Below are positions 12,498 through 25,100 of a stretch of DNA of 64,000 nucleotides, one piece after another (position 1 is the stretch's first letter; every line of letters starts with the position of its first letter). The notes under the pieces were generated by a model. That model had not been told where the DNA came from. It saw only the letters and a list, made by a program, of their open reading frames with translations, and ran no database searches. This stretch comes from Lepisosteus oculatus. Taxonomy: Eukaryota; Chordata; Actinopteri; Semionotiformes; Lepisosteidae. The position numbers were made by a program, and so were the translations under genes. The stretch spans positions 47,068,284 to 47,132,283 of the forward strand of contig NC_090698.1 of assembly GCF_040954835.1 (NCBI RefSeq). Direction: 5' to 3'.

Positions 12498-15400
12498 TGG
12501 GAAACAGTGCAGATTCCACAACTAGACAGCCTCACTCGAGAGACCCCCAGTCTGTCCTTCCTGAGATTGTCAGGCAGCAGTCACAGGTGAATCTCTCTTA
12601 CAGAAGACTCAGGGACAGAGGAGTTCTGACAACAGAACAAATCAGGAAGATTAAGGTTTGCAAATATTTCAGTTATTCCAGTTAAAAAAGTGAAGGTCCG
12701 GTGACAGAGAAATATTGTTTACAGCCTTGGCAGAGCTAATTTGGTGTAGCAGTCCACAATAACCACAGTAAAGAATTGTTCTAGTCAAAGAACATAGGGC
12801 ATAATCAGAAGCAAAAATCCCTGATTAAGCTGAAAAGGGTGAATGTTGAACCATTAGTGGTTCTGAGCACTTTGTAGATTAACCTGCTCAAAAGAAACGT
12901 TTTTTTCTTCACTATATTTTATTTTAATCCCCAGAATTCCTGTCATTTCACAATTCTATATAACCATAATATAATAATAGCATAGAATACCAACTTCAAT
13001 AAAACATATTCATTTATATAATGGGTTGTATTGCAAAAATTGCTTATATGATTTATTGTTGTTTTAAAAAATAGCGTTTATGATTAGATAGTTATGTTTA
13101 TAAGAGGTTTATATTAGAAAAATGAAGCTATTTTAATAGATTTATGCACTTTTACTGTAACGTACACCACTTCTCCAACATGCTTGTACCCCTGCTTACA
13201 AATTTGAAGACTGATCATGTTAGTACTTGTCTGACTTTTAATTTCACCAGTTTCACTCAGTTGTGAGCTCATGTGCCAAACACTCTGCTTCATGGCTCGT
13301 TTCTCACTGAAATACAGCACAAAAACTAAAATATGAACATTTCTTACATATGCAGTACATTAGAGTAGAGGCCATAAAGTATATTGTTTGTATATATAAT
13401 AATACATTTGTTTATAATATCTATACTCTTTGAATTATATACTGTGTATATAAATACCAGAATTCTAGATACACCTTTGCCTTCAAGACCATGTTATCAG
13501 AAGTTCCAATGTACTTTTTCACTTTGTAAAAGCTGCTCCTTCAATAGAAGAAGAATAAATTAAAGGCACTAAATAGCTATTTTATTAAAGACACTACTTT
13601 AATGTAGGGCAGCAGTGAATAAAAAAAAACATATTTTCTATTCTATTTGTTTCACCATTTTCCAGTTTATTGCAAGAGTAATAGTCAGTATCCTGGAGCA
13701 AAGTATTTTATAATTTTGTGTTGATTTCAGCCCCAAACTGTCAAGTACCATTTAAATGTGCAAATAAAATTGTATGAACTTTAAACAGAGTAGAGTAGAA
13801 CCTCGTCATACATTTGACCATTTCATTTTTCATTTGTGTGGTCAGAGTTATTATAAAATGAATCATGGAAACTTCTTTTTTTCCATTTACGCTTAAACCA
13901 TCTTGAAAACTCTCAGGAGCTCCTTGAGATAATCCAGAATGCTGACATTCCAGTTTTTGACTCATTCTGTGCTGTGCTTGGGGAAATGGGGTGCTGGCAG
14001 CTTGTGCAAACACTTCAGGCTGCAGTCAGAGCGAAACTGCATGCTACAGGTAATAAATACAAATTCAAGCATGAACAACACTACGTGTTTACTCCTTTTT
14101 ACAGTTGAATTAACTATTAGATGTTGCTGTCTGTTTTAGAAATAAGGAAGTCTATTTACCGCATGAAATTGTACATATCTTAACTGAAACAGGTTTAAAA
14201 AAAATAAAAGGAAAATAGAAACATTTTTCTGATTTATTTTTTGCACGCATTTTATTTCTTAGAAGTTGTGGGAGTATGGAACAGAGTACCCATCCATGTT
14301 GTTGAAGCAGACACCCAAGCTTCTTTCAAGAAAGTGACTGTATGAGAACCTTATGCCAGTTAGCTACAGTACTAACTACCCATTGGGTTACTTGAGCTGA
14401 ATGGCTTCTAGTGTGTAAAGGTTCTTATGCTACCTCACTTAAAATATTTTTTTGAATTTTTTTTTAATATTTGCGACACAAAAATGCAGGAGACTTTAGT
14501 TTAATCTTTCATTTTAATCTCTCTTTCATACGAATTAAAGAAAACACACAAACTTCCACAACATGGCAATTTTCTTTTTTTTTCTTATGCGTTGCTAGAA
14601 GCTCTCTACTATTTTTGAGACATACACAAAAAGTATGTAAAAGATGTTTTTTTTAAACGCAGTAGTATATTTTCTATATAACTGACAAGCCAATCCAGGT
14701 AAGATATGATAAGATAAGATTACTTTATTAGCCCTATACAATTTCTTGCATTAGGAATTTGCCTTTTCGCAAATACCAGCTTGCTCTCCATGAGACACAC
14801 AGACACAGACAGGGAGAGAGAAGTCTGGGGTCAGAGTGCAGGGTCAGCCACTGTACAATGCCCCTGAAGCAGTTGGGGTTAAGGGCTTTGCTCAGGAGCC
14901 CAACGGAGTAGGATTCCTCTGCCAGCCGCGGGATTTGAACCAGCAATCTCCAGCCACAGAGCCACCGCTCTGTGTAAGTCTAGTTGAAAGGAGTTTTGTA
15001 ATTATTGTTGCAAGTTTATATCTCACAGTTTCAAAGATAAGATACAAGAATGGTCAAAAATGGGAAGTAATTTGGTCCATAGACCATTGGGAAGCAAGTA
15101 TGATCTATGGATTTCATAAAGTCATTTCTTAAAAGCAGCCAGGGTATGGTTTCATATGTGAAGCACACTCTTTTATTAACATCATTTTATGCTATTTTAT
15201 TTTTCAGTCACATCCGTTAAGAAAAGCAAGACTTCAAAACATGTTGTTTTGTGTCATGAGCAAAACTACAAAGGGGCGAAAGAGGAAAACAAATGTCTGT
15301 GCAGAAAAATGCAGTATCTGAGACAAGAATATGAGAAAAGGTTTGTTTTACATCTACATCACATGCAAAAGCCCAGTGAAAAAATACCCATACATATTCA

Positions 15401-16944
15401 AAGTTATTGTTCTATTTGGTCTTAGTAAGGGGCGATTATGGTATATAATCAAGACTTGAGATGTTAACCAGCAAATTGACAATAGCACTGAAATTGCTTA
15501 GGTATTTTACCCACGTGAGTAGTAAGAAAAATGTCTATTGAGACGTTCTGAGATCATTCCCTTGTCCTGGAAAATAAAGTCTAGCCTGGCACAAAGAAAA
15601 TCACAAAAGAAACAAAACACTCCACTCATTATGAAAGGACCTTAGAAAAATAGTTATATGGGAGGCTGGATTAGGTCAGCCCACTGTTGCTCACCATCTG
15701 CTCATGCTATACCTGTAGGGTGTTCACAAACAGCAATATCTGACCAAGCATTGGAGCCAAGCACAGCCCTTCAATGATAGGCCACTCTCTGGGAGGCCAG
15801 GAGTCAATAATAAGACAGGTGGGGGTCTGCGTTTGATGGTTTTGGCTGGCTTAGTACTTGCTACAACTGCCAGCTACATAACGGCATTACAATAATCAAG
15901 CCCAGGGACCTCACTTGCTGCCCTTCCTGCAGGCTCATACTGACAAACCAGTATGACAACACATCCTCACAATGCTCGTTTTACAACAGCTTTCTTGTAA
16001 GATGAGAACATGACAGACATGAGCTCCATGAAACATTTCTGAGAGGAGGTAGGACATTGCATGGCACCTAGGATTCAAAGACTAGACACAGGCACATGCT
16101 TGTCCAGGCTCCTATGATGGGAAATGGGACAAAATCCCACAGGACCGCATCTGCAAACTGGAACAATGCATGTCACACCTGTGCAGCTTGTAATTTTCCA
16201 AATAGTGACCACATGTGCTGTTATTCTGTACAGTAGCTTTTCAGTAGACCTCCTGTTAATGGCAAATTTTAATCAGCATGATGAATGTACTATTGTCATA
16301 AGTTGTGTAGTCGGAGTTATTATATAGTCTTTGCTTAAACACTTCAGGCTTGGTGGCCACACATGCTAGTAGCATTTAACTTTAACCTTCAAGTACACCT
16401 CTTTCTGTTGACAGATGTGAATCAGCATGATGAATGTACTATTATAAGTTGTGTGGTTGGAGGTATTGTATAAAGAGTCATAAAGAAACTACTTTTTTTG
16501 CAATGCCAGAGTACTGCACCTGCTACAAAAAAAAAAATCCTGAAACTTTAAACCTTACCCCCTTCTTCATGGGTAATTTAAAACTGCAAGTTCTGTATGT
16601 GACTCACAGTATCCTTGGATCTGTACAGTATAACACATGGCTTCTCAAACTGAAGGTTTCTTGGCTTAACCTTTCTTTCCCCCAGGTTATGCAACCTGGA
16701 GGGGATGTTGGTTGAGGCACGAGAGGAGAGAAAGCAGGCAGAACGGGAGAGATGTGACAGCCAGCAGAAGAGTGCTGAGCTGAGGAGACTCAACACAGAA
16801 CTCCAGGCACTCATTGCCAGGCTGCAGTCTTCCTTCGAAGAGCCGGCTGTCATCACCGATGTAGGAAAAATAGACATGGACTGTCTGCCCAGATCCAAAG
16901 TGTACACTCATGGAAATCGCGGCCTGGGCTTGTTCTTGGGTTGA
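12498..16944 (+). CDS. Unnamed CARD-like plus coiled-coil protein, 5' end not found
   Basis: Clear exons: 12498-12655, 13917-14049, 15208-15340 and 16686-16944, ending at TGA 16942-16944. Splice phases agree throughout (incoming 1, then 0, 1, 2). The first two exons encode a death-fold segment of CARD type: a helix, then RGVLTTEQIRKI, then LLEIIQ and a final SFCAVLGEMGCWQLVQTLQ helix. A CARD needs about ten more residues between the two exons; 13731-13757 (after a good AG, nine codons, phase 0 to 0, weak gtgcaa donor) would supply them. The last two exons encode a charged heptad-rich coiled coil (KEENKCLCRKMQYLRQEYEKR onward to ALIARLQ) and an unremarkable C-terminus. CARD plus coiled coil is the layout of innate-immune scaffolds such as CARD9/11, but I see no specific identity. 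The start exon is not identified; a CpG-richer stretch at 9.1-9.5 kb could hold the promoter. Confidence 0.7.
14262..14430 (+). repeat. CR1-like LINE 3' fragment
   Basis: The reading VGVWNRVPIHVVEADTQASF and then FKK is the typical end of CR1-like ORF2, followed by a 3' UTR with GAGCTGAATGGCTTCT. Confidence 0.6.
14701..14972 (-). repeat. tRNA-derived SINE, family A
   Basis: This is the same element as at 282-549: ATAAGATAAGATTACTTTAT tail at the left, and a TTTGAACC B-box complement and AGCCAC end at the right. It lies in an intron of the CARD-like gene. Confidence 0.78.
16180..16480. repeat. Diverged tandem duplication, unit about 150 bases
   Basis: AATCAGCATGATGAATGTAC occurs at 16273 and again at 16422, each followed by a related TTGTGTRGTYGGAGKTATT stretch and preceded by weaker similarity. 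It lies in an intron of the CARD-like gene. Confidence 0.55.
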
Positions 16945-16949
16945 AGGTC

Positions 16950-18089
16950 AGATGATGCTGCCACCATTGTCAGCGTTCAGTCCCATCTACCTCTCATTGG
17001 GTGATCAATGTTCTTTGGGGAACAGTCAGTCTAGACGATGAGAAGAACTCTTTACAAACTCTCTAAAATAGTCTTTAAATATTCCTCATGACAGTACTAA
17101 GACTGCACTCCTGAAATATGAAAAACCTTTCAAATCAAATCAAAGCACTGCACATGATTCATAGAAAAATGGATATAAAGTTTTTTAAGAACACGACTAC
17201 AAAAGCAGGTACAGGTACAAATGACTACAAAAGGAACGTACAGGTACAAATATTTTAATATTTTTGAAACAACCACAACAGGAAAAAAAAATATTCAAAA
17301 TTATTCAGGAAAAAAAGATAATCATTCCAACTTGGAAGTTAAAATACTCTGAATTCCATTAACATTGAGAATTTTAAAATTTATTTACATTTTGTATTAA
17401 AAAAAGATCAATCTTATGTGTGTGTGGCAAGTTACAACCAATATTTGAAGTTTTAAGACAAGATGTTAATATTGTTTTCATCGAATTCAGTGAGTACATT
17501 TTAAAAATTAATTAAAAATTTGGAATGGAAATTAAATGTTTGATTTACAAATTTAATTATACAATGAAAAACGTTATCCAAATATTACAGGTGTGCCATC
17601 ATATACCATTTTAATTTTCTGAAAAGGGGAATCAGTCATAATTATATATATATTTTTTTTTGAAGTACATAAAAATGTAACCACGCTTAAATGTATCAAA
17701 CTTGAATGGCTTCATAAAGTATATACAATATTTGAACAAAACACTGAACCAATTCTAATTCTACATGTTCATTTAAACGAATATGTGCTGAAAAGATAAT
17801 GTAATTGTAAAAAAATTGTGATCTACTTTGCAAACAGCAATGTGGTTGAATTGAAGTCATAAGACTTTCAGGTAGCAGCAAAATATTATATTAAAAATTA
17901 AAAGTTTATCATGCATTCTTCAAAATGTACTGTATGAAGGTCAATCAAAAAGTAATGCTCTGTTGTTTTGAAAGTGTGAACCAAAGATAATGTTTTAACA
18001 AAAACGATAACTGTCTGAAACATTATTTCAGTAGATATTTTGTTTTCAGAATATAAATGTAAGAATGTAAAGTATCCAGCAAGTATCAT
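16950..18089. other. AT-rich sequence after the CARD-like gene
   Basis: Probably the 3' UTR followed by spacer between two genes that converge here. No other coding signal is visible. Confidence 0.4.
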
Positions 18090-18390
18090 TAACTGATTTA
18101 TCCAGCACAGGGTTGTGAGAGACCCTAAACCTGTCCCTGTAAGCAACAGGAGCAAGGCAGGATACACCCTGGACAATCACAGGACACGTACAGACACAGA
18201 CACACATTCACAGTAGGACCAATTTTCCCAGAGGCTAATTAACCTACCATTATGTCTTTGAACTGTGGGAGGAAACTCAAAATAAACACAGGGAGAACAT
18301 ACAAACTCCAGATACATTAGATAGCACCCCGGGAATTGAACCCAGGGCCCCAGCATTGCGTGGCAGAAATGCTAACCACAGCCCCACTTG
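18090..18390 (-). repeat. tRNA-headed SINE, family B
   Basis: On the minus strand: GGGGCTGTGGTTAGCATTTC (A-box region) and GGGTTCAATTCCC (B box), then the fish-wide body with TTTCCTCCCACAGTTCAAAG and a tail near 18100. It is a full-length, moderately diverged copy. Confidence 0.7.
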
Positions 18391-19178
18391 TATGTCTACT
18401 TTTTACTTTTTCTGTCTCTCCATGTTACAGTATGTCACGGCAATTGTGTGAAAGCCTGGGAGTACCATGCATACCAAATATCCTGTGAGACATTTCACAT
18501 GACTGATCGGTTTGTTAGAATTCTTCCCGATTTCAGGTGGTTCCACATGGCCTCAAATGGATTCATTTCTGGATCTTGCATAGGCACCACAGACATTTTA
18601 GAAGACCTGCTTCTACTGTGCCTTCCAAATCACAGTATATGAATTCACAATCAAAGATCAAACATTTGTGTTCGATGGAAGACATTTCGGTCCTGCTGTA
18701 CATAATGATATTTTAAAGTCAAATCTTGTAAGATGGTGCAAGACAAAGCAGCTTTTTATCCCAACATTCTTTGGGAGGATGGCTGTGTGATCCCTCAACA
18801 AGTTTGGAAGAGAGATTAAGGTCTGCAAACATATATTACTACCTGGTATTTCTTAACATGTCTCTTTCCAGGTAAAATATTTACCAGCATCCCTAACATA
18901 ATACAAAGACAGGTGCTTAAATGGCATCTACAGTGACATGAAACGGAAACTTCTAAGCAAGTAAAACAATGCTCTTCATTACCCTATATTTTCTTAGTGT
19001 TATGCAAATCCTTTTTATTTCCATTTTTAACTCCGTTCCTTGCATTAAGGAAAATATAACACATACATTTATTTAAAATAAAACCTATATAAAATACATT
19101 AAAAACATATATTGCCAACAAAATAATGTAAAAACAAATTGCACATCAACAGTACTGCATACTACTCCCCGAGTCATC

Positions 19179-22100
19179 CTACAGTCTCTTTGCAAGTCTG
19201 GGTTTTTGTGGGCTGAAATAGATTTCCTTCAGGGCCAGCAGCAGTTTGAGAACAGGAGTACAAAGAGCAGTGAGGACAGGCACACTATAATACTGCAAAT
19301 AAAAGAATAAATCCCGCACTGGAATGAGTCCAAACACACTAAGGGTCCCCTTGGCTGTTGGTGGAAGGCATCGAACTCTCCAGTAAGCAGCAACATTGTG
19401 ATAAGCTTTGAGATCGAAGTCTACTGTAGCAAGATGAGCCTTTAATACAATAACAAGAAAATTACAATGATATCAAGGTGAGATTTTTTTACTACATTTA
19501 TTCTGCATTAGAATTTCCACTTACTGTAAATATCAATATTCTAAATGACAATAAAATATTCAAAAGGACTTTATAGCAACAGCAGGCCATGAGTAAAACT
19601 TTCGCTTGCTTTTAAAGTTGTTTTTAGCCTCCATAATCTTGAGTAGTGCCTTAATCAAAACAAACAAAAAAAACAGTCAATCATCAACTTGACCAGGTTA
19701 TCTTTGTTTCTCTCAGAGCTCTTCTGAGTGTCTTCAGTACAGATTATATGCTAACAAGCATCTCCTTAAACTTCCGTTTAGGGTAGTAACTCACCTGCAG
19801 CTAACACAGCTACTGTATGTCTCACTCATCTGTGCACTATAAATAAAATAACAGGCAGTCCTTACCAGCTCTTCCTGCAGCCTGTGTACAGTGACCTCAA
19901 TGGAGTGTTCCAGGTGCTGAGAGGACAGGAGTAAGCTCAGCATCAGCACCGTCCAGGATGCCGTGGCAACCAGAAGAAGAACCCTGCGGTACCAGAGACA
20001 TTAGAATGACTTGAGTCCATCTAAGCACTGACACCATCCATCCATTTTCTAACTCCTGTATCCGATACTGTGGTGCAGGGGAGTCGGAGTCTATCCCGCA
20101 AGAAATGGGCGCCAGTCTATCACAAATCACACACACACACATAGACGCAAACACATACACACTCACACCAGGGCCAGTTTTCCCAGAAGCCAATTAACCT
20201 ACCAGTATGTCTTTGGGTTGTGGGAGAAAACTGGAGGACCTGGAAGAAGCCCACATGAACACAAGGAGAACATACAAAGTCCACACAGATAGAACCCAAC
20301 ATCTGGAATTGAACCAGCTCTGCAAGGCAGCAACGCTAAGCACTGTGCCACATGCATTGACACTATTTTGTGAATAATGCTTTTCTGAACAGAGAGAGAT
20401 CCTTCCTTTCAACCTTTTTAAAATGAGAAAATATTTAAACTTTCTTTAATCCATTCAGATGTGTTGAATCCTATGCAAATGAGAATTCACCTCAAATATT
20501 TTAATTAAGTTTCTGTTGTATTCTATCATTTGTCTAGAAATTTAGATTACTAATTCACTTTTAAAATGCTGTACAGTACAACTTTTTCCATAATGCACAT
20601 TAAACAAAAGCAGTGAGGCTCAACATGTATATTCTAATTTGACTGTTAAGCACAGTACATAAAATCACTTTAAACATCACACTGCTAAAATCATTATTTG
20701 ACAGTCAATATTCTTCGACAAGGTAATCAGCAAAATTAGTGCAGAGGCCTCTCAGAATCCTTCCTCATCATGTTTGTCCTGACTTGTCACAAAGTTTTCT
20801 GCGATCTACAGGTGAATGTGTTCATATCCATTTTGAAATGTTTTTCCTTTCCGCACCCTGAACGTCTGTTTTCTTATATCAAGAAATTCAAAGGCATAGA
20901 CAAATGGATTCCATGATGTGCATTGTTACAGAAAGTGAATCAATTACACGTTTATTGTGTGTTATAGAAAATTGGTTTGAAAAACAATATCAAAATGAAA
21001 GTAGTATTTCTTGAACAGAGAAGACTATGAATAGACCTGATACAAACTTTCAAAATCCTCAAAGGAACTGATTAATTTAATATCTTCAGAATAAGGAGGG
21101 AAACACGAACCAGACGACAAAAGTGGAAACATGAAGTGTGGTGGGAGTGTGAAACAAGTTACCCATCCATGCTGTTGAAGCTAATTCCTTGGCTTCTTTC
21201 AAGAAACAGCTGGATTTATTCCTGGGATCAATACTTTACACAAACCTAAATAGGCTGGATAGGCCAATTTTCTCAATACGTTTTCAGAACTGTCTTAAAG
21301 TTTATATTCAGAGGAAAGGCGAGTCATGAATCTTACCAAATCTTTATCCTCCGCGGTGTCAGTCTGCTTTTCTGAATCACATTATCTGCCAGATAGTAAA
21401 GCAGAGTGCTGATCGCAACAAAATACAGGCCGAGATAGAGAAGATAGGTGGCATGAGCTTGCAGAAGGTGGGTCTCAAACTGCCTCTGGATATCATCCTG
21501 AATGACATGGAAGACAAACATCAACACAACAGAGTGCATTTTAAAATGAGGTAATGATCGATCATGAAAATAATTTCTAAACATAATGTAGCTTTTACAT
21601 TTGGATTACAAGTAAGCATCATTAGCATTGGTTGTATACAGTATGTACAGCAAATAATAAAACCCATTTATCCTCTCCAAAGCAGCAGCTTTTTGTCAAT
21701 ATCTTCAGGATTACTGATTACCTCTTTCATTTCTGCAATACTGTTTGATATGTCAGCCATAAATATGTATGCCATAAAGACAGGGCAGAAAAATATTATA
21801 ATTTGGTATAAACTTTATGTTTCTTAATTTGCCTAAATACTCCAGCCTAATCTAATATTAGTTACGGCATCCCAGTTATAGGTGGAAAATTGTGTCATGC
21901 ATTAACTGTATTTGTGATCAACTAATTGAGTCTGAATTCAGGAGCATCATTCACAGGACCACTGGAAACAAGAAAGGGTGGAGAATTGCAGTTGCTGACA
22001 TGTAAGAGATAAAAGGGATATAAGGAACTGCTCTGGGATTGTTTCCCTTTATTAAAAGAGGAAGCTTGGTTGCATAGCTTCCTTGGCTGTTATGGGAGTC

Positions 22101-25100
22101 TGTGGAGACCTGGAGGCAGCAGAGGGTGTATAAGACCAGCATTTAATCATATTCACTGATTTATACCAAAACGTCAAGTAAAGCACAAAACCAGAGGAGG
22201 TACATCTTAAAAGTTGCATTACACATGGAAGATAATGCATATTGAAATAACTGGCCCATTACTTAATACAAAGATATTCACTTAGCACTGAGAATACTCC
22301 AAACAAATAAAAGCTATCAAAGCCCACCCCTTATGAAGCCATTATCATTTTTCCATAATACATATAATTTACAGGTGCAGAGTAGCTGGAGGTGCATGCA
22401 CAAAATAGCTTACAATAGGTAAATGCTCCCTGGAATGCTGCCTGTCTGCTGAATATAAAACATGGGAGAAATGAGGAAAAGAGTTGCTGTTTGAATCCGA
22501 AAATTGTCTTTCACATGTAAGTTTATGTTTTGTAACTCTACTAAATTCAGTCCTACCACATATATTGTCTGTGGCAGGAGAATAGAAGAATACGAGAAGT
22601 GTTATTTAGGAATATTCTGTAGTCTTAAAACAGGATTATTGAGTGTCCATAAATCAGAAACCTACTGAAGGGGTTACAGGGCCTTCTGTAGCTATGTGAG
22701 AGAGCTGTGGAATGCCCTACTTACCCTACCCAATGTACATTTATTGTCTGGATCTTTGTCAATTTTATAATCCATCTTAAAACACGTTTTTAAACTTGCT
22801 TTTCCGGATTTTTACATTTAGAGCATGCTTCAAATGAGCTATTTTTTACTGTAGTTTCCTTTTTCGCAAGGTACTTTGTATCATGTTCAACCCTGACCAG
22901 CAAGGATAATTAACTCATCCATGACTGCTTAATAGTAATATTAGTCAATTGTAGCAGACATATTTCTTATTATAAGCAGCCTTTTTACAGCATTGTGTAC
23001 TGTTTCAACAACTGGAAAAGGAGGATTATTAAGTAATGGTTTCTGGAATAAATATATCACTTTCCAAAACAATGTACAAAGTCAAACCCATGTTGCCGTT
23101 TTTGCTGTTGAATACATATTCAATGTATGTACTTCTTTTGTACAGAAAGAAAAAAACTCCAGAACGTACTCACCAGCAGCTTCCAAAAGTCTTTGTGCCA
23201 AGTGAGGACAGAGTTCTTGAGGGAAGATTCTGAGATGCTTATAATTGGATGTCCTGCAGAAAAGTCCTTCACCTGTCCTGTATAGTTGTGCAAGCTCAGC
23301 AACAAGGGACCTTGTCAAGCAACAGGATGAGTTTCCATTGTAAATCACAGTGCTGTAGTTTTGTAAGATTTGAACACCTATATTTACTGTAAGAAAGCAC
23401 TGCATACCTTCTTTCCATTGAATGTGAACAAGCACAGTGGTATATACATAGTGTATAATGATGTCATATGTTACAATATCATATGTTATATGATACACAT
23501 AAATGAAAATGCAAACAGTATTTTTTTTTTCTCTGTTCACACATGGATTCTGGACTCTGAGTTGCATCTAACAAGTCAATATATCCTAAATGTAGAAAGG
23601 TATTTACAATCACTCTTTTAAATCAAATCAAATCTCATTGTCTTCATAATATTACAAGCATTCATTGTAGAAAGAGGAAATGGCTCTCAATATTACAGTT
23701 TAGAAAACAACCTGCTTTTAATAAATCTGCTAATAGCAGGCTTTTCAACAAATGAAAATAGACTTACCATGTAGATATCTGAACACAAGAAAGACTGATA
23801 AAATCATCAGCACACAAGATATAAAGAGAACAAAGCCCTCCTCTGCAGTCAGTCTCATGTTGTCCATTTCTGGCCACAGACTAACCTACACAACAAAAGA
23901 CACTATGAAAGCACTTTCTTCATTTGTGACAAGAATATGTTCAATATGGAACAAAGATATTCAACACAAGGTGCTCTATGTTTTTGCAACATTACCTAAT
24001 TTTAGATGTGCTTTTGGAGTCCTTTGCAGAGCACACAGAGACACAAATACAAAGCCAATTAACCTACTATTATGTGCTTGGACAGTGGAAGAAAACCAGA
24101 GCACTTTGTAAAAATGCACATAAACGCAGGAAGAACATACAAACTCCATACAGGGTCCGAGGGTTTCAGGACTGCGAGGCAAAAATGTTAACCACTGAGT
24201 CGCTGTGCTGCCCTAATCACAACTATGATTTTTAAAATAATTATGATAAATAATGATGATAAACATCCTATACCTACAGGGCAATAAATGTTTTGCTAAA
24301 CTGAAATCTAGGGAAGAGGCAATAACTGCTAATTAAATTTTAAGAAGTGGTAAGGCATAAAACAGAAAAAACAGAATACTCTAAATACCATAGTAGGGCC
24401 AAAGTATTAAAAGGACTGAGCGCCAACAAGACTTCAATTTCACAACATCAGTTTGATTCTCATGTAATAAAAATGTGCCAATTGATCAATGTTTGGTTTC
24501 CAGTTTGAAATGATTGAAACCTGGCAAAAAAAGCATCCATACTTGTTTTGAGCACCTGTTTTGCAATGTTCAGTTAAATTTGGTGTGAACACACAATGAT
24601 GATTCCTGATCTAGTGCCAGAATTCTGACTGACATTTTAATCTGTAGCTTGAATGCACTCCTATGAAAACAAACAACCTAATTCAAACCTTGTGACTAAG
24701 TGCAGAATAAGTTGCCAGGCTTTCAGATTCAAGCTGCACTGCCAACAGTTTGTTGCAGAACGGGGTAAACATTTGCAGAAGGACTCAGGTGGAGAAGCAC
24801 AAAAGGTCAGGTGGTTTTCCAGAAGCCTGAAGCAGGCAAGGAATGGTGAGCCTGGGTGTTAGCTCTTCCATTACCACCAGTTCTCTAACATTTTCTGAAT
24901 GTTCTTTGTACTATAGCGCTGCAGTGCGAACTGATGAACAAATCAATTAATTTGCATTTTAGAGACTGCAAATATACCTTCTGTAGCTCACACATGCAGT
25001 GGTTGAATAATTATCAGGTACTGCAACATGAGAAGCAAATGTTACATTTAAACCCTCCTTCACAAAATGATTTCAATGTGATTAGTTCTTATCAAAAGCA

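Noticed and set aside
15650-16100. Possible transposase relic in the CARD-gene intron
   Set aside because: Readings such as NDRPLSGRPG are faintly Tc1-like, but I could not find ends or further motifs.
18388-18642. 84-codon + strand frame beginning with a hydrophobic run
   Set aside because: It starts inside a SINE end and has no family resemblance or downstream exon.
23082-23567. 161-codon minus-strand frame as a single gene
   Set aside because: Only 23174-23377 is a real exon of the membrane-protein gene; the rest is intron read through by chance.
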